From contig NC_061121.1 of assembly GCF_002878395.1 (NCBI RefSeq), positions 41,397,815-41,461,814 of the forward strand: 64,000 bases of DNA. The letters run 5' to 3'. How positions within the stretch are numbered: the first letter of the stretch is position 1; each line of letters starts with the position of its first letter. A program made the translations under genes and the position numbers. Shown here one piece after another: positions 12,454 to 24,500 of this stretch. Origin of the DNA: Capsicum annuum. Taxonomy: Eukaryota; Streptophyta; Magnoliopsida; Solanales; Solanaceae. A model generated the notes under the pieces. That model was given only the letters and a program-made list of their open reading frames with translations, made no database searches and was not told where the DNA came from.

Positions 12454-14185
12454 ATATATTTTGTTTTTTTTTTATAGATACCTTCCGTAATTTGAAAAAA
12501 GAAAAAAATCAAAAACATTTCTTAGAATAACTGTTCTCCCCTATTGAACCTCAAATTAAAATAAATCGAAATGTTTATTGTTATGAATGTAATAATAACC
12601 CCTCTTGAAATATAAATAGAGTGCTATCGTAGGGGCAAGACTGGCTTTCCATAATTATAAAGCGAAGGTATAATAATTTTAAGTAGTTAGATTTACAACT
12701 TGTTTAAAGTCCAAAAAAAAGTTAGTCTCATATCTCATGTACGAAGGTTCAGTGAAGAGTCACACCTAATTACAAGGTGGACAGTCTTAACTAAAACAAG
12801 TATTAATAATTATTTTCATGACTCGAACATGTAAACTATAAATAATATTGATAAAACTTATTGTTGCTCCAAGACGTTGTTCAAATTTAGAAAGTTTATG
12901 TAAAACAAAATTTCCATTACTCTCGAAGAAAAGTTCAAAAAAAAAAAAAGTTGATAAATTTAAAATATGTGAAAAAAAGTATTTAAAAAAAAAAAAGGCA
13001 CAGCAATATCAGCATGGAAATTAAACATTCCCTCTCCCTATCACACTAGTGAAAGCTTTTTAAAAGCCAATATTCTTGCATGTTAGCATAGGTTGAAATT
13101 CTTGTTCTTTTTTTTACTTTCAAAAGAAAAGGCAGCAATTAATTTGAATCTTTTACATAAATAATAAAATAAAACAATATAGTGTATCTTACTAATTGCA
13201 CCATGAACAGTTGTAACATGATATGAACATTTTATTCTAATCCGTTATAAATTAAACGAAATAAATACTATCTAATTGCATCTCTTTTTACTGATTATAA
13301 TTAATTGCAGCTATATTTCAACATCTAATATAATTAGTTAAAACTATTTAGAGTTCGTCTGGATAGGATTTTGAAAAATAGCGTTTTAACTTAAATACTT
13401 AAAAGTTGAAAATAAGTGTTTATAAATTAAGCAAATAAGTGTTTGGATAGAATTGTTGAATTTTTTTAAAAAAAATTGTTGATGTGATTAGTAATAAAGC
13501 GTAGTTAAACACTTTTTTATTGTCAAAATGACTTAAATGTTCTTAAGACTGTTAATACCACAAATAATTTAATTATGTAAGTTTTAATTCTGATAATTTA
13601 AAAATAATTTCTCTTTAAATGCACTCTCAACACAAAATGATTATGTGAGGTAGATTAATAAATGTAAGTTACTTGTTTACTTTTAAATGTTAAAAATTAA
13701 AAATTTTAGGACATTTATTATATAAATGTAATATTATATTGTAATATTGTAAGCTTATAACAACTTGGCAATATTATAAGCTTGTAACATCAACAACGAT
13801 AGTTTACAAAATATAATTTACTTTTTTATTTTTTTTAAATGTTAAATATATTTTTGCAATATTGTTATGGGTATTAAGAACAGTTTAGGGGAAAGAGACG
13901 AGAAAAGCTGCTAAAGAGAAAGTGAAAGAAAAAGGGCTACATATTAAGAATATTGTTGAAATTAGAGAAAAATGTAAGAGATAAAGGGATAAATATCTTG
14001 GTCAAACCTAAAAGAAATTTAAGCTAAAATGTAAAATAGCGAGGATACCCAGCTCATCACTCTTTGCTCAGCTCATTTTTTTTTTTCAATCAATTTTAAA
14101 TTTTTTTAAATCTTTTTAAATTTTACTAAACACCTAAACAAAAGCCTAAAAAGAGATTAAAAGCTGATTTAACCAACTTTTAATC
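12454..14185. other. AT-rich intergenic region with old repeat fragments
   Basis: No coding sequence recognised. It includes a SINE-like fragment (12720-12880, listed separately) and a stretch from about 13350 ('gttcgtctggatagg') to about 14170 whose ends look like a decayed non-autonomous transposon, though no clean terminal repeats could be set. Confidence 0.45.
12720..12885 (-). mobile_element. Degenerate tRNA-derived SINE fragment
   Basis: On the minus strand the segment from 'ttgttgctcca' back through 'catgactcgaaca' parallels, in the same order and spacing, the box A and box B part of the better preserved SINE at 15960-16141. It is strongly mutated and its ends are approximate. Confidence 0.45.
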
Positions 14186-14269
14186 TTACTCAAAATCGAC
14201 TCTTAATCCCTTTTCAAGGTAATTTGGCACATTTTGTGATTCTATGTTGTACAAAACCCTATTTATCCT

Positions 14270-14630
14270 CAACATTAGCAACTTAATTCGAACTCCATTT
14301 GTGTGAGTTCGCTTGCAATTGAAGGTCCTAAAATCAAATAAAAAGGAGTATTGCGGTGAACTGACAACTTGGCCTAACAGTGCGAAATTAGTCCATATAC
14401 AGAGATCACACTTGTTTGAAATTGATGTGTAAAATAGTTGTTGTATTTGCAACTTAATTCTAATTCCTCTTGTGTAAACTTCATCATATAGTTGTTCCCA
14501 AGTCCAAGTAAAGAAGGAGTATTGCAGTAAACTGACAACCAACTCAAAGTTAGCTAATTCATGATGCAATATTCTCACAATACAGCGTAACAATCGTATA
14601 ATTATTATTGTATTTGCAGTTTAGTTTTAT
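14270..14630. repeat. Two diverged tandem copies of a segment of about 175 bp
   Basis: Two stretches share the order 'aactta-attc-aa-tcc ... ttgtgt ... aaggagtattgc-gt-aactgacaac' (about 14278-14375 and 14450-14550). The 135-residue ORF on the minus strand (14186-14593) crosses both copies, and its two halves resemble each other (LLQYSFF / SPQYSFL). I do not recognise the protein and take it as a by-product of the duplication. Confidence 0.5.
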
Positions 14631-14903
14631 CATACAAAAGTGAATTGGTTGTTGGAATTACTCAGTCGTATATGATATATTCTCATAATATCCAAAAAAA
14701 AAAAAAAAAAAAACATAAAAGAATTAGCAAAAATCATCTCTTTTTCTTTGCTTTTTCTTCCAATATGTTTACAAAATGTATAAAGAGTGATCTAATTAAA
14801 AGTTGACCATGCATGAGGCTCTTAAATTTCTAGACACACTCTAAGCTAGAATAACACTAAAAATATTACTCCGTAATTAATTCTATCTTTGCATTAACTA
14901 ATA

Positions 14904-15710
14904 TTACAAACTTAATCCCAATTGAAGATCCAAAGGTTTACATGAGCTTTTTTGTTCGGTAGCTGAATTGGCCAAACTAGTTGATGGAGGCTTCATGTAA
15001 TTTCCTCCATGTGTAAGAGTAAATGTACAATTAGACTCTTGATGAAATGGCCACTTTCCTCCTGTTGATGAGACTTGATAATCTTGATTATCATAAGGGC
15101 TAAAACTAATTTGGGATTCTTCATAAACTGTAAATTGAGGATCATAAACTTGATAATTAATAATATTATTGTTGTTGTTGTAATTTTGATGATGAAAAGG
15201 TTGAAGATAGCAACTTAAACTTGCTTTTCTTGCTTGAAGTTGTAGCCTTTTTTTCCTCATTCTTTCCTTTTTATGAGCATTTTGATGACCTCCCAAAGCT
15301 TGTGAATTTGCAAATTGTTTGAAACAATATTGACACTCAAATTTCTTCAATAATTCTTCATTTGATGAAGCTAATATTTTTTCTTGATGATCTCTAATAT
15401 TTCCTGATGAAATTGTTGAAGCTGATGAGGAATTTACACTTTCTTGATCTTCTTTTGATGAAATATCTTGGATCTCTTTTGGAGATTTTTTTGGATCAAT
15501 AAGCTCAAAACCAAGCTTGTGGTCTGATTCTTCTCTAGACCCCGTGCATAGCGGAAGCTTTAATGCATCGGACTGCCCCAGCTCAAAACCAAAGATTTTG
15601 AGCCTCTTGTTGTTCTCAACACATGATTTAGAAGAGGGTTCATGATCATTTTCTCCATTAATATTGGATGATGGAGATTGGAAAGTACTAGAGACCACAT
15701 CTTTGGCCAT
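14904..15710 (-). CDS. Single C2H2 zinc-finger transcription factor with EAR motif (GIS/ZFP5/6/8-like)
   Basis: An intact, intronless 268-residue protein. Residues 126-146 form one C2H2 finger, C-x2-C-x12-H-x3-H, with the plant-specific QALGGH in the recognition helix. A basic stretch ([16 protein letters not shown], about 147-162) follows and may aid nuclear import. The C-terminus is an EAR-type repressor motif (LDLQLGLSL, last nine residues). The N-terminus has an FGFEL motif. The single finger with a terminal EAR places it near Arabidopsis GIS, ZFP5, ZFP6 and ZFP8 and tomato trichome regulators; these act in the nucleus in gibberellin/cytokinin-controlled trichome formation. That role is inferred from family. 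Residues 45-65 derive from a SINE fragment (separate entry). A TATA box lies upstream and no nearby gene shares a transcript. The start is the first ATG of the frame, with a TATA box about 130 bp upstream. Confidence 0.9.
   Translation of the reverse strand: MAKDVVSSTFQSPSSNINGENDHEPSSKSCVENNKRLKIFGFELGQSDALKLPLCTGSREESDHKLGFELIDPKKSPKEIQDISSKEDQESVNSSSASTISSGNIRDHQEKILASSNEELLKKFECQYCFKQFANSQALGGHQNAHKKERMRKKRLQLQARKASLSCYLQPFHHQNYNNNNNIINYQVYDPQFTVYEESQISFSPYDNQDYQVSSTGGKWPFHQESNCTFTLTHGGNYMKPPSTSLANSATEQKSSCKPLDLQLGLSL
15515..15579 (+). mobile_element. SINE 3'-end fragment inserted in the coding exon
   Basis: The 65 bp between two copies of AGCTCAAAACCAA (15502-15514 and 15580-15592) align with the 3' end of the SINE at 15960-16141. 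Both read 'cttgtggt ... ccgtgcata-cg ... gctttaatgcatcggactgcccc', with substitutions and one gap. The element lies antisense to the gene. Insertion plus duplication is 78 bp, a multiple of three, so the frame is kept and 26 residues were added. The flanking duplication encodes the twin FGFEL and LGFEL. Confidence 0.8.
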
Positions 15711-15836
15711 GTTAATTAATTTTCTTGAGAAAATGAATGGATTTGAACGAGAGAATAATAAAACAATAGAAGAAGGATGATGTTTGTGTGTGAGTATTAT
15801 ACTGATGATGGACTAATTTGTGTTCTGCATACTCTT

Positions 15837-15847
15837 CCTTATATAGT
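15837..15847 (-). promoter_or_regulatory. TATA box of the zinc-finger gene
   Basis: On the minus strand the sequence reads CTATATAAGG, about 130 bp upstream of the ATG. That would put transcription start near 15810 and leave a 5' leader of about 100 nt. Confidence 0.6.
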
Positions 15848-15959
15848 AATTTCAATGGGTTCTTGAATAGTATATAAGTCCTGTGCACTAACAGTGGAAA
15901 GAACTTTTATACCATCAGTATAATTTAATTTATTATAGTAAATTAGCCAGTACCATTAA

Positions 15960-16141
15960 AAAGGATAGTCCGATATACTAAAGTTATCGTTATGTGCGGT
16001 GTCCGGGGAAGGGCCCACCACAAGGGTGTATCGTACGCAGTCTTACCTTGCATTTCTGCCAGAGGCTATTTTCAAGGCTTGAACCCGTGACCTCCTGGTC
16101 ACATGACAACAACTTTATCAGTTACTCCAAGGCTTTCCTTC
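15960..16141 (-). mobile_element. Full-length tRNA-derived SINE (182 bp) with 17-bp target-site duplication
   Basis: Flanked by perfect copies of TTAGCCAGTACCATTAA (15943-15959 and 16142-16158). On the minus strand it begins near 'aaggaaagccttggagtaac' and has a box A-like segment and a box B-like 'ggtcacgggttcaagcc' as in RNA polymerase III promoters. It ends with the 3' signature 'tttagtatatcggactatcc' and a short T run. It lies about 250 bp upstream of the zinc-finger ATG. Confidence 0.88.
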
Positions 16142-16162
16142 TTAGCCAGTACCATTAATTGA

Positions 16163-16953
16163 AGAAAAAAAAGATAAATAAGATAGTATCATTATCAAAA
16201 AATTGCTAATTTCTATGGACGTCCTATCAGAATTTGACTCATTAATAAGTGATAATTTAATTGTGATTAACAGTTTTTCTTCCTTCATAAAGTAGTAGTA
16301 AGGTTTACGTACACTCTACCTTTCTTATACCTTACTTGTGAAATTTCACTGAGTATATTATTATTGTTGTTAATTATCTTATAAGTGATCTGAGTAGATA
16401 TATCATTTTTTATATTGTGTAGAGTTTAAATTCTTTTGACTATGCTATGCAACTACTTTACTTTTTTATATATATAAAATGGGACAAGGCATAAATATAG
16501 CAATAGTCAATATAAAAGAAAGGTAGAGGGAAAAAGAATAGTCATATTAGGAAGCTGTCTCTCATGCAATGTAAACAAATCTTCTTAAATATTAATGTAG
16601 TAGATACACCATAAACTTTTCCCACCAAAGAGGATTTAGTGTGTATGATTAAGGATTAAAATAATCTTTTATTCTTACTTTTTAAAACAAAATATGGAAA
16701 TAAAAAACATGCAATTATAGTACCACTTGATTACTTAAAAAATACAAATATTCCATGCTTGAAGAGAGGAGAATGTTTTAAATATTGTAAATGCAAAACA
16801 ACAAAAGTCAAAGAAAGATAAGAGGATGTAATCACCTGGAACGACTCAACAAATCTCTCACTGTACTTAAAAGGCTTATTTATCACTTGTTTTATTGATG
16901 ACCAATTTGTTAGTGGATTCATTTATTGTTGTCAACCAAAGCTTATAAAATAG
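16163..16953. other. AT-rich intergenic sequence upstream of the zinc-finger gene
   Basis: No coding sequence. Probably distal promoter plus old repeat sequence; a short 'aaggtttacgtacactctacc' segment (16300-16320) recalls the dispersed repeat also seen at 23343 and 26820. Confidence 0.4.
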
Positions 16954-16955
16954 TA

Positions 16956-17206
16956 CTCCCTCCACTCCATATAAGTTAATTTTCTACTTATTTTTAGTGA
17001 AATATAAGTGAATCTTTTAAAGTTGAAGAGAATTCTTGAAATTTTTTTATATATTTATTCTTTCATTGAGGTTTGTAAGTACTTTATATTTTATTGAAGA
17101 ATAATTAAAAAAAGTAAAAGTGAAAGTATCCAATAATTTATGTTCATAATTTTTTTTAAAGGATGTGTCATATTTCAATAATTTACCTAATATGAAATGA
17201 AGGGAG
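16956..17206. mobile_element. Stowaway-like MITE (251 bp)
   Basis: Terminal inverted repeats begin CTCCCTCCACTCCATAT and end with the complement of CTCCCTTCATTTCATAT, the typical Stowaway end. TA dinucleotides flank both sides (16954-16955 and 17207-17208), as expected for Tc1/mariner-type insertion. There is no coding capacity. Confidence 0.82.
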
Positions 17207-17214
17207 TACTTGAA

Positions 17215-17400
17215 ATTCAAAATTCACCTACTAGTTAGTCGCCTTTAACCAAAAATCTCGAGTTCGAATCTTAAATATTGAAGTCACTTAGTCAGAAAGT
17301 AGTTAACCCCCACCGCCACCCCTAATAATGAGATTTCTCGATGTGGATCTCGATTTAGTTAGGCTAGTAAATTCATGTATTGTATTCTACCAAAAGCTTT
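17215..17400 (+). mobile_element. SINE-like element, copy 1 of 2
   Basis: Contains a box B-like 'ctcgagttcgaatctt' followed by 'aaatattgaagtcac' and 'gagatttctcgatgtggatc-cgatttagt'. The same order recurs in the next copy and is the layout of a tRNA-derived SINE frequent in Solanaceae. Ends are approximate. Confidence 0.6.
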
Positions 17401-17600
17401 ATAAAATACTAGAAAATTGGAATTCATATTTTTAACAAGAAATCTTTAGTTTGAGTCCTAAATATTGAATTCATCTTTGTTACGTTAGAGAATTTTTTAC
17501 CCTTTTAATATGAGATTTCTCAACGTGAATTCAAATTTAGCCAAACTCTAATGATTATCGGATATTAGATGAAAACAATATTAAAATGAAATTGAATTTA
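17401..17600 (+). mobile_element. SINE-like element, copy 2 of 2
   Basis: Repeats the pattern of the preceding copy ('aagaaatctttagtttgagtcctaaatattga', then 'gagatttctcaacgtgaattcaaatttagcc'), more decayed in box B. The two copies lie head to tail. Ends are approximate. Confidence 0.6.
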
Positions 17601-18009
17601 TTTGAATAAATATATGTGGGTGACTAGTCCCATCCACTACAGAACTCTAAAATTATGTTCATGCACTAATGAACTGTTGAGTTCTGATTATTCAGCACTT
17701 AAATGAAGGTTCTTTGCAATTATCCAAACTTCTGTTCATTAAAAAACTTATAAATTAATAGTTTAGTCTTGACCATGTCAAAAGGGATGTAATTAAAAAA
17801 TATTTATGATGGGAGGGTAGTTGCTAAACAAAGGAATATTAAGGTAGTGGTTGATGAGGTAAGCATATATACTAATTAGGGTCTTCTATAAGATCTGAGC
17901 ATATCTTCTTGGAGCAAACAAACCATATTAATTGACTTGTTTAAGGTGAATCAAGTCATCATCTAATATCATTCAAAAAAAGTTTAAAAAATATGTTATA
18001 TTATATTAT

Positions 18010-18190
18010 ATATTACATGTGAGTTTTGAAGTAACAGTAAAATTATTTTTATGTAATTTGTAGGTTATAGGTTCAAATAACAAAAATAATCACTAATACT
18101 CGCATTATGATAGATTTGTTAACCTCATACCCTTTTAAATGCGATCTCGTCACAAATTCTATTAACACAGAATATTTTGTGAATCAAACT
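18010..18190 (+). mobile_element. SINE-like element, decayed
   Basis: Shows 'gaagtaacagtaaaatta', a box B-like 'ggttataggttcaaataac' and 'actaatactcgcattatgatag', in the order of the SINE at 15960-16141 but with a different 3' half. It is diverged and the ends are approximate. Confidence 0.5.
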
Positions 18191-20035
18191 AACCTCTTTT
18201 ATATTACATTATATTATACATTAAGCAAAGGCAATTGTGTTGACAGTTGTTCCCTTTGGATTGGGACCCATAAATTGTAACTTTGTGGGACATGTTAGAA
18301 ACTATTAGATTTTCTGTGTTTATTCCATTTTCTCTTATAAGATCTTTCATTGGTGAAGAAAAATTAGTCCACCAATCAATCTTTTCATTCTCACCAATTC
18401 CCACTCCTTTTTCTTCAATTCTTTTTATTTGTTTCTTTCCTTTTTTTCCTAATACTTTTTTAAAAAAAGTTATTATAATGATGTCCAACACAGCTTGGGT
18501 GTATTTTAATTAATCACAGTCTCACCAATACAATCAACAGATAATTTTGTTCCGCCAAAACTTAGACAAATAGTATTTAAAATTCTGATTTTCAAGATTC
18601 ACGACTGTATCATTGATCATTAATCCAAATGCTTGGATGCTATTTTTTTAATTTCTTTCTAGTCTATTCTAATGCTTTGGGAGAAGAATTCCAACTAGAC
18701 ATGCTATCATCAGACAATTTCTTTATATCAAACATATTAAATAAATTTCCAATTTATTTATGAAGGACTAATCTTGGATTAGAATTTTGGTGGGTGGGTG
18801 GATGGGTGGATTGGATTGGGTTGGGTTGGTTAATATTAATTTTGATTGATTTCTTCTACATTTCATGTGTCTTATTCCTATCTTTTGCCTTTGTGTAGAT
18901 TACAAGATCATAAAGTGGCCCCTACCATCAGCTAACCCCTTTAAAAAGTCTTTACTTTCATCCATTGTATTTTACTTCTAAATTTAATCAAGGGACAAAA
19001 TCCCTTAAGCAACTCAAGTATTATTTTAATTACTAATTAATATTTCACTCAAAAGAATGCCAAAATTGACATGTACAACTACATAAAAGTCAAAAATATT
19101 TCACTAGGAAAAAGAGAAGCTTCAATGAACCATGTTTTGTTTAATTAATTAATTAATGTTGGCATGGCATTAAGGAATGTTTAAATTAACTAATGATCCA
19201 ATACTTATCGCGTGTTTAGTAGAGCTTTTCGACGATTAAGACAATTTAAATCATACTAATTTCAAAGAGTTCATGTGCATATATAGTTCAACTTAATGGA
19301 ACTTTAGGTGGGAGAAATTTAATTTAGTCCTTTTGACCTGATATTATAATTAATTGTTGTCGTTTAAGTAAAGCAAGACAAGATAATAAGTAATATTATG
19401 AAATGTGATAATACAAGTAATCCCTTTATACTATTTAAGTTAGATCAAAAGATATTGGAATTTTTGTTTGAATTAGGTATATGCCATCTGTCCTCCATTT
19501 CAAAATGATTGATTTAAAATTTTATTCTTTAAAAAAACTAAACAAATAAAATATCAATGCCACTTATCACCAATAGCATAATTGGCAATGACAAATTAAA
19601 CCACTACTTATATAACTTTAGAAGTAATTTTTCAGTTCAATGTATAATAAGATAACAGGTGTGCAATCAATCATATCATATTAATTATCTCAAAACCTTG
19701 CAAAGTGTTCAAATTTTTATCTAATATTATTGAAGAATATCCATACTAGTGTATAATTCAAAATTGGACAATAAAATGAAATTAATTTAAGTTAGTTGCA
19801 TGGGAAAAGAAAAAGGACAATATTGACCATAAACCTAATATTCTAGCAACATGTTTAGTTTATTAATACCTTAATCTAGAATGAAATATTGAATTAAGCA
19901 GTTGTGAATGAGATCATAAGAATCCATTTGGGTGGTACAATAATAAATTGAGTTGGGATTAAAGTTTTCAGACTCTCTAGAGCCAGGCTAATTATTTTTA
20001 ATATAAAAGTGCCTACCACAAGTTTAAATAATTTA
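18191..20035. other. Intergenic AT-rich sequence
   Basis: No gene recognised. The two overlapping opposite-strand ORFs at 18204-18513 (95 and 76 residues) have no recognisable motif. A G-rich run (about 18790-18832, 'gtgggtgggtggatgggtgg' continuing as ttggg repeats) and a (TTAA)n run near 19141 stand out. Confidence 0.45.
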
Positions 20036-20268
20036 TTCGCTCTATTTCAATTTGTTGAACTTATTTTCTTTTTAGTTCATTTAAGAAAATGACTTTTTCC
20101 TTTTTAGCAATTTTTTAATTTCAACTTTTCATGTCATTTTAAGATCACGAGATGAAAGGACACTTTGATACATTTGACATCTCTTTAATTTAAGACCACA
20201 AGATTTAAAAAAAATTCTTAAATTTAGTGTCAAGTGAAAACAACTAAATTAATTTGAAATGGAGGGAG
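20036..20268. mobile_element. Degenerate Stowaway-like MITE (233 bp)
   Basis: The right end reads TTTGAAATGGAGGGAGTA and the left end TATTCGCTCTATTTCAA, the two aligning as inverted repeats, with TA at each border (20034-20035 and 20269-20270). The interior is non-coding. More decayed than the copy at 16956. Confidence 0.65.
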
Positions 20269-20270
20269 TA

Positions 20271-21280
20271 GTACAAAGACTTTAGGAATATAGAATTTTG
20301 AAGCACAAAGTTTTTGTACCAAAACTTCAATGGAATTTGAAATGGCCCCTTTCGAATTCTACCCACACATGAAATAAAAAATGATTGTTTTAATTGTTTT
20401 ATTTTAAGAGGACTTTGATATAGAGAAAAAAGTTCTTTGTTTTCTTTTTCCTTTCTTAAAAGCATAAATGACAATCGTATCTTTTTGGCTTTTAATCAAA
20501 AGGATATTTGCTAGCAAAATCTCCAAATTTTCGGCTAAAAGATTTTCATCTAAATGTTTTGTGTACAATAATAATAATGTTTAGTCCATTTTTTCAACTG
20601 AAGATATGTTTTAGAGATCATAATTCATAACATATTGTGAGTACCAATCACGCATTAAGAACTTTCGGCATTTGGCAATACATCTTTAAGTTGAAATGAG
20701 ATCAAAAAGAAATCTTCAGAGAGAGATTTGCAAGCAAGAAAATCTAATTTTTCAAATTAGTTAGGTGTTAAAAAAATCACATTGCTCAGCCATTACTTCT
20801 ATGTGACAATAAGGAACCTAAATACATGTCATCTAAGTGTGTATCCCGCAACTTCGGTGAGAAGCGAATTGAAAGCTAAACAATGATATATTCAAAAATT
20901 TTCAGAGAAAAATAATCGATCGACTTGTAATAACTTGTATTTCTCCCTAAAGTACATTTTCGTACTTTAGGCAACTTCTTTTGCACTTAAGACATAAATT
21001 AGAAGACTCTCACTAGTTACAGACTTAACTAGATGATCTTCAAACAAAATTAAGTGGTGCTTGGTTAACGACTTGAAATGCTTGGTCAAGTCCTACATCA
21101 AACAAGCACACGGGACACACATTCTCGATTACCTAACGTGTTTTCAGAAGCATAAGCATACACGTTTATGCATTTCAGTATCTTACACGGTTAATACTAA
21201 TAACTAAAAAGAAAGCTGATCGACAACAGGTTGAAAATACATTAATTGGGTATCCGAGCCAGATTGAAAACAAGGGCTTT
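20271..21280. other. Intergenic region downstream of the SAM-domain gene
   Basis: No coding sequence was recognised. The last few hundred bases before 21577 may belong to the 3' untranslated region of the minus-strand SAM-domain gene. Confidence 0.4.
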
Positions 21281-21576
21281 CCAGGATTTTTTTTCTCAAT
21301 CATGAATCACTCATTCCATAATAATGAGGATCACACAAAAACAAAATAGTGACAAACAACAAAAGAATCAGACTTCTTTTAGCAAAATGTTTTGCCCTGT
21401 ATAGGAAACTACAGAATTGACAAGGGGATCTAACAACTGATTCATACAGATTTGCCCGGATTGAACAAGATGGAAATACATGCTCTACAAGGTATTTGAA
21501 GAGTCGCATGACTTCACCTCTCAAGGTTTTTGCATCAAAGCTCCACAATGTGTCTAAATTGCGACAATTCACATAA

Positions 21577-24500
21577 TCATACTTGTCTTCTGGCACGAGC
21601 TGCTAAGGCAAGCAGAATCTTTTTTCTTGGACCCTACAAATTTAGGCATCTCTTTAGAAAAAGCTAGAAAAGAAAAAAGAAAACATTATCTCAGAACAAA
21701 CAGGTAAAGACAAGTATATTTTGACATGTCAAACTATAGATATGTCATGTGGGAAATGATGTTTACTTATTCCCCAGTCACTTTTCTCTTGACTTACATC
21801 CACAAGGTACCCCTGGATGTTGAGCAGGGAAAATTAGCTGAAGACAACAAAAAAAAAAAAAAAAAAGAAGATCCCTCTCTCTCTCATCAGTGTAGATATG
21901 AATGCTGTTCTGCTCCCTTTTCTGAGAAAGTAAGTCATGCTTTCTCTTTCCAAATGAATGACTACTTGACTTTATATAGTTATAGGAGAAGGATTAATAT
22001 TTGTACCTCAAAATATACATACATTGAAGGAGCATACATGGATCAATGAAATTTTTTCTTCCAGAAACTGATTAAAGAAAAAGCTGTAATTGTGAAAATG
22101 GTCCCATGAAACCTTTGTATCGTGTAATATATTTTAAAGATTTCCTAGTCAGAAGGTGAATACAGTTTTGAGAAAAGCTTAAAGGAGATGTAAACCTCAG
22201 TTTGGACATATGAGTGCCCACACAAGGAAGAAAAAGAATTCAATTAACCAGATGGGAAAATGCATGACCAACCCACCCCACCCCACCCCCAAAAAAAATG
22301 CGAGAACAGGAAGAAAAGAAACACTCATAGATACAACAAAATCCAGAGCATTCAACTGAAAATAGTATGTCTTCAAAATGATCAAATATCACATTTAACA
22401 AGAAGCATACCATGGGTACTCCCAACTCCTTCAGATCATTGTCGCCCATCTGCTTCAATGAATACAAATCCACCTGCAGCACAGTACCAGGTAAAAAATG
22501 CATAATAGCTGAAAAAAAATTCTACAGCTATGACTAATCAACTATTCAATAGAAAAAGACACATAAACACACTGATGACAAGAAATGAGTGAACTGAGTT
22601 TAAGGACCACATCCAATCAGCATATCAAGTTCAACATATCAGAAAGCACGGATAGATATTCCTAAAATAACCCTTCTCTGGGACTCCACCCATACACGAA
22701 AGATATTCACATCTAAACTTGATAGACAAAAAAATGAGGTGGGAGGATTACAGTAGCCACAACCTCGAGACTATCCTCATCCAAATTGCCAAGCTCGTCC
22801 AAATACCAAAATTTTACACCACGCTACAAGTTACAAGTATTAATAACATCGTTAAATACATAACACTACGGGAACCAGGCTTTGGTCTGGAAAGGCTCAG
22901 GTTGGCACAGCTCCTTGGACCAATGCACAAAAAACACCATCATGCCTTTTCTCCAGCAAGGAAACCACCTTTTTGTAAGTTGCTTGCCATTTTTAGTTAC
23001 CGTTTGAAGTCACCCAGACCTACTTCTGGTTCAGCTCAGCACATAACATTGTCACTGTCAAATTCTAGTTCTGAATCCACTAATCCAATCACAGTACATG
23101 GTGAACACATTGCAAATAAGGGTGTTTCTTTTAAGCTTCTGGTCCGCCGGGCCAACCTTAACAGTTCTGTCTTCTGGCATTCTCTCCTTGAACTGACTAG
23201 AAAAGAAAAATATTACTGTTCCATTCTCAAATTTACTCTGAATGTGCTCTTGATTTCTGTCAGAATGCTCACAATCCTTTACAACCACAACCATTAGTTT
23301 CTACCAAATTATTACAATCCTTAACAACCACAACCACTGGTTTCTACCAAACTACTAAAAACGACGACATACCCAATGTAATCCCACAAGTGGGGTCAGG
23401 GGAGGGTAAAGTGTACACAGACCATAACCTAACCTGCCTCGTGGAGGTAGAGAGGTGGTTTTTGAAAGACCCTCAGCTCAAGTGCAGCAAACAGAAACTC
23501 ATCTAGCGTTCTTCATTTCCCTGATCTGGGCCAACTTTACAGAGCAAAAACAGGGAAATATTTTTGTTCCTTGATAAAGTGAACTTCAAAAGTATTTTGA
23601 TGCATCAATAGCAAAACCAGAAACTCAAAGCAGTATTCTCTTCTCACACTTGCGACATCAAGCTGATATGAACTCTCTTTATTTCTCGAAAATTCAATAC
23701 TTAAACTAAGTAGCCATATCGAGTACGGATGCAAGTAATCATATCGAGTAGCTTGAATGCAAAACACAATCCACAAGAGCTCATAGCTTGCAGAGTTTTA
23801 ATGGTATACAGCATTCATTAATGCATGACTCAAAAACAAATCTTAAACATGCAATGATTGCTTAATGTTAACAAAATTGAGATCAATAAATTCAATAATG
23901 TTGCAACTGAAATGATGGTAGAAGGTGATGGACATACTTCCTCAGCCTTGAAATGGATAGCATATTTCTCTAGACCCAACGAGTTCAAAAAGCTATCAAC
24001 AGTAGGTTGATCCTCGGCCTGCATTAAAGGGAAGAGAAAGAACTTGTAATGACCAGTAAGCCAAATTCTTTTTAACTTCTTATGTTATTTTTACTCTCCA
24101 ATTGTCTATGCATTGTGCTCGGTATGCATTTTCTTAAGACATGGCAGTGGCCTAATGTTTCAGACAAGAAAGTAGAAATGACAAATCACATCAGTAGCCA
24201 AATATAGCAATTTTATCTTGGACAGGAATGAGAATACAAGCTCCATAATTCCACTATCCAACATTAAATTTTTGCAAGATCCTGATGAGGATTATATACT
24301 TTATAGGTGAATAATTTATAAAAGAAGAATAAAGTCAAGAAGGTGCAAAGTGCACAAACACCAAAATGATTGTTAAGGAAACAATCACAGAATATGAAGA
24401 GCCAAAAAACATCCAAAAAGGTCTATTTCAAATAATTCTCAAGAATGGATAACAGATGATCATGTACAAGCAATTCTTTCATTTTTAATCTGGACAAGGT

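Noticed and set aside
18204..18513. Opposite-strand ORFs of 95 and 76 residues
   Set aside because: They overlap each other, are biased by AT content and show no motif.
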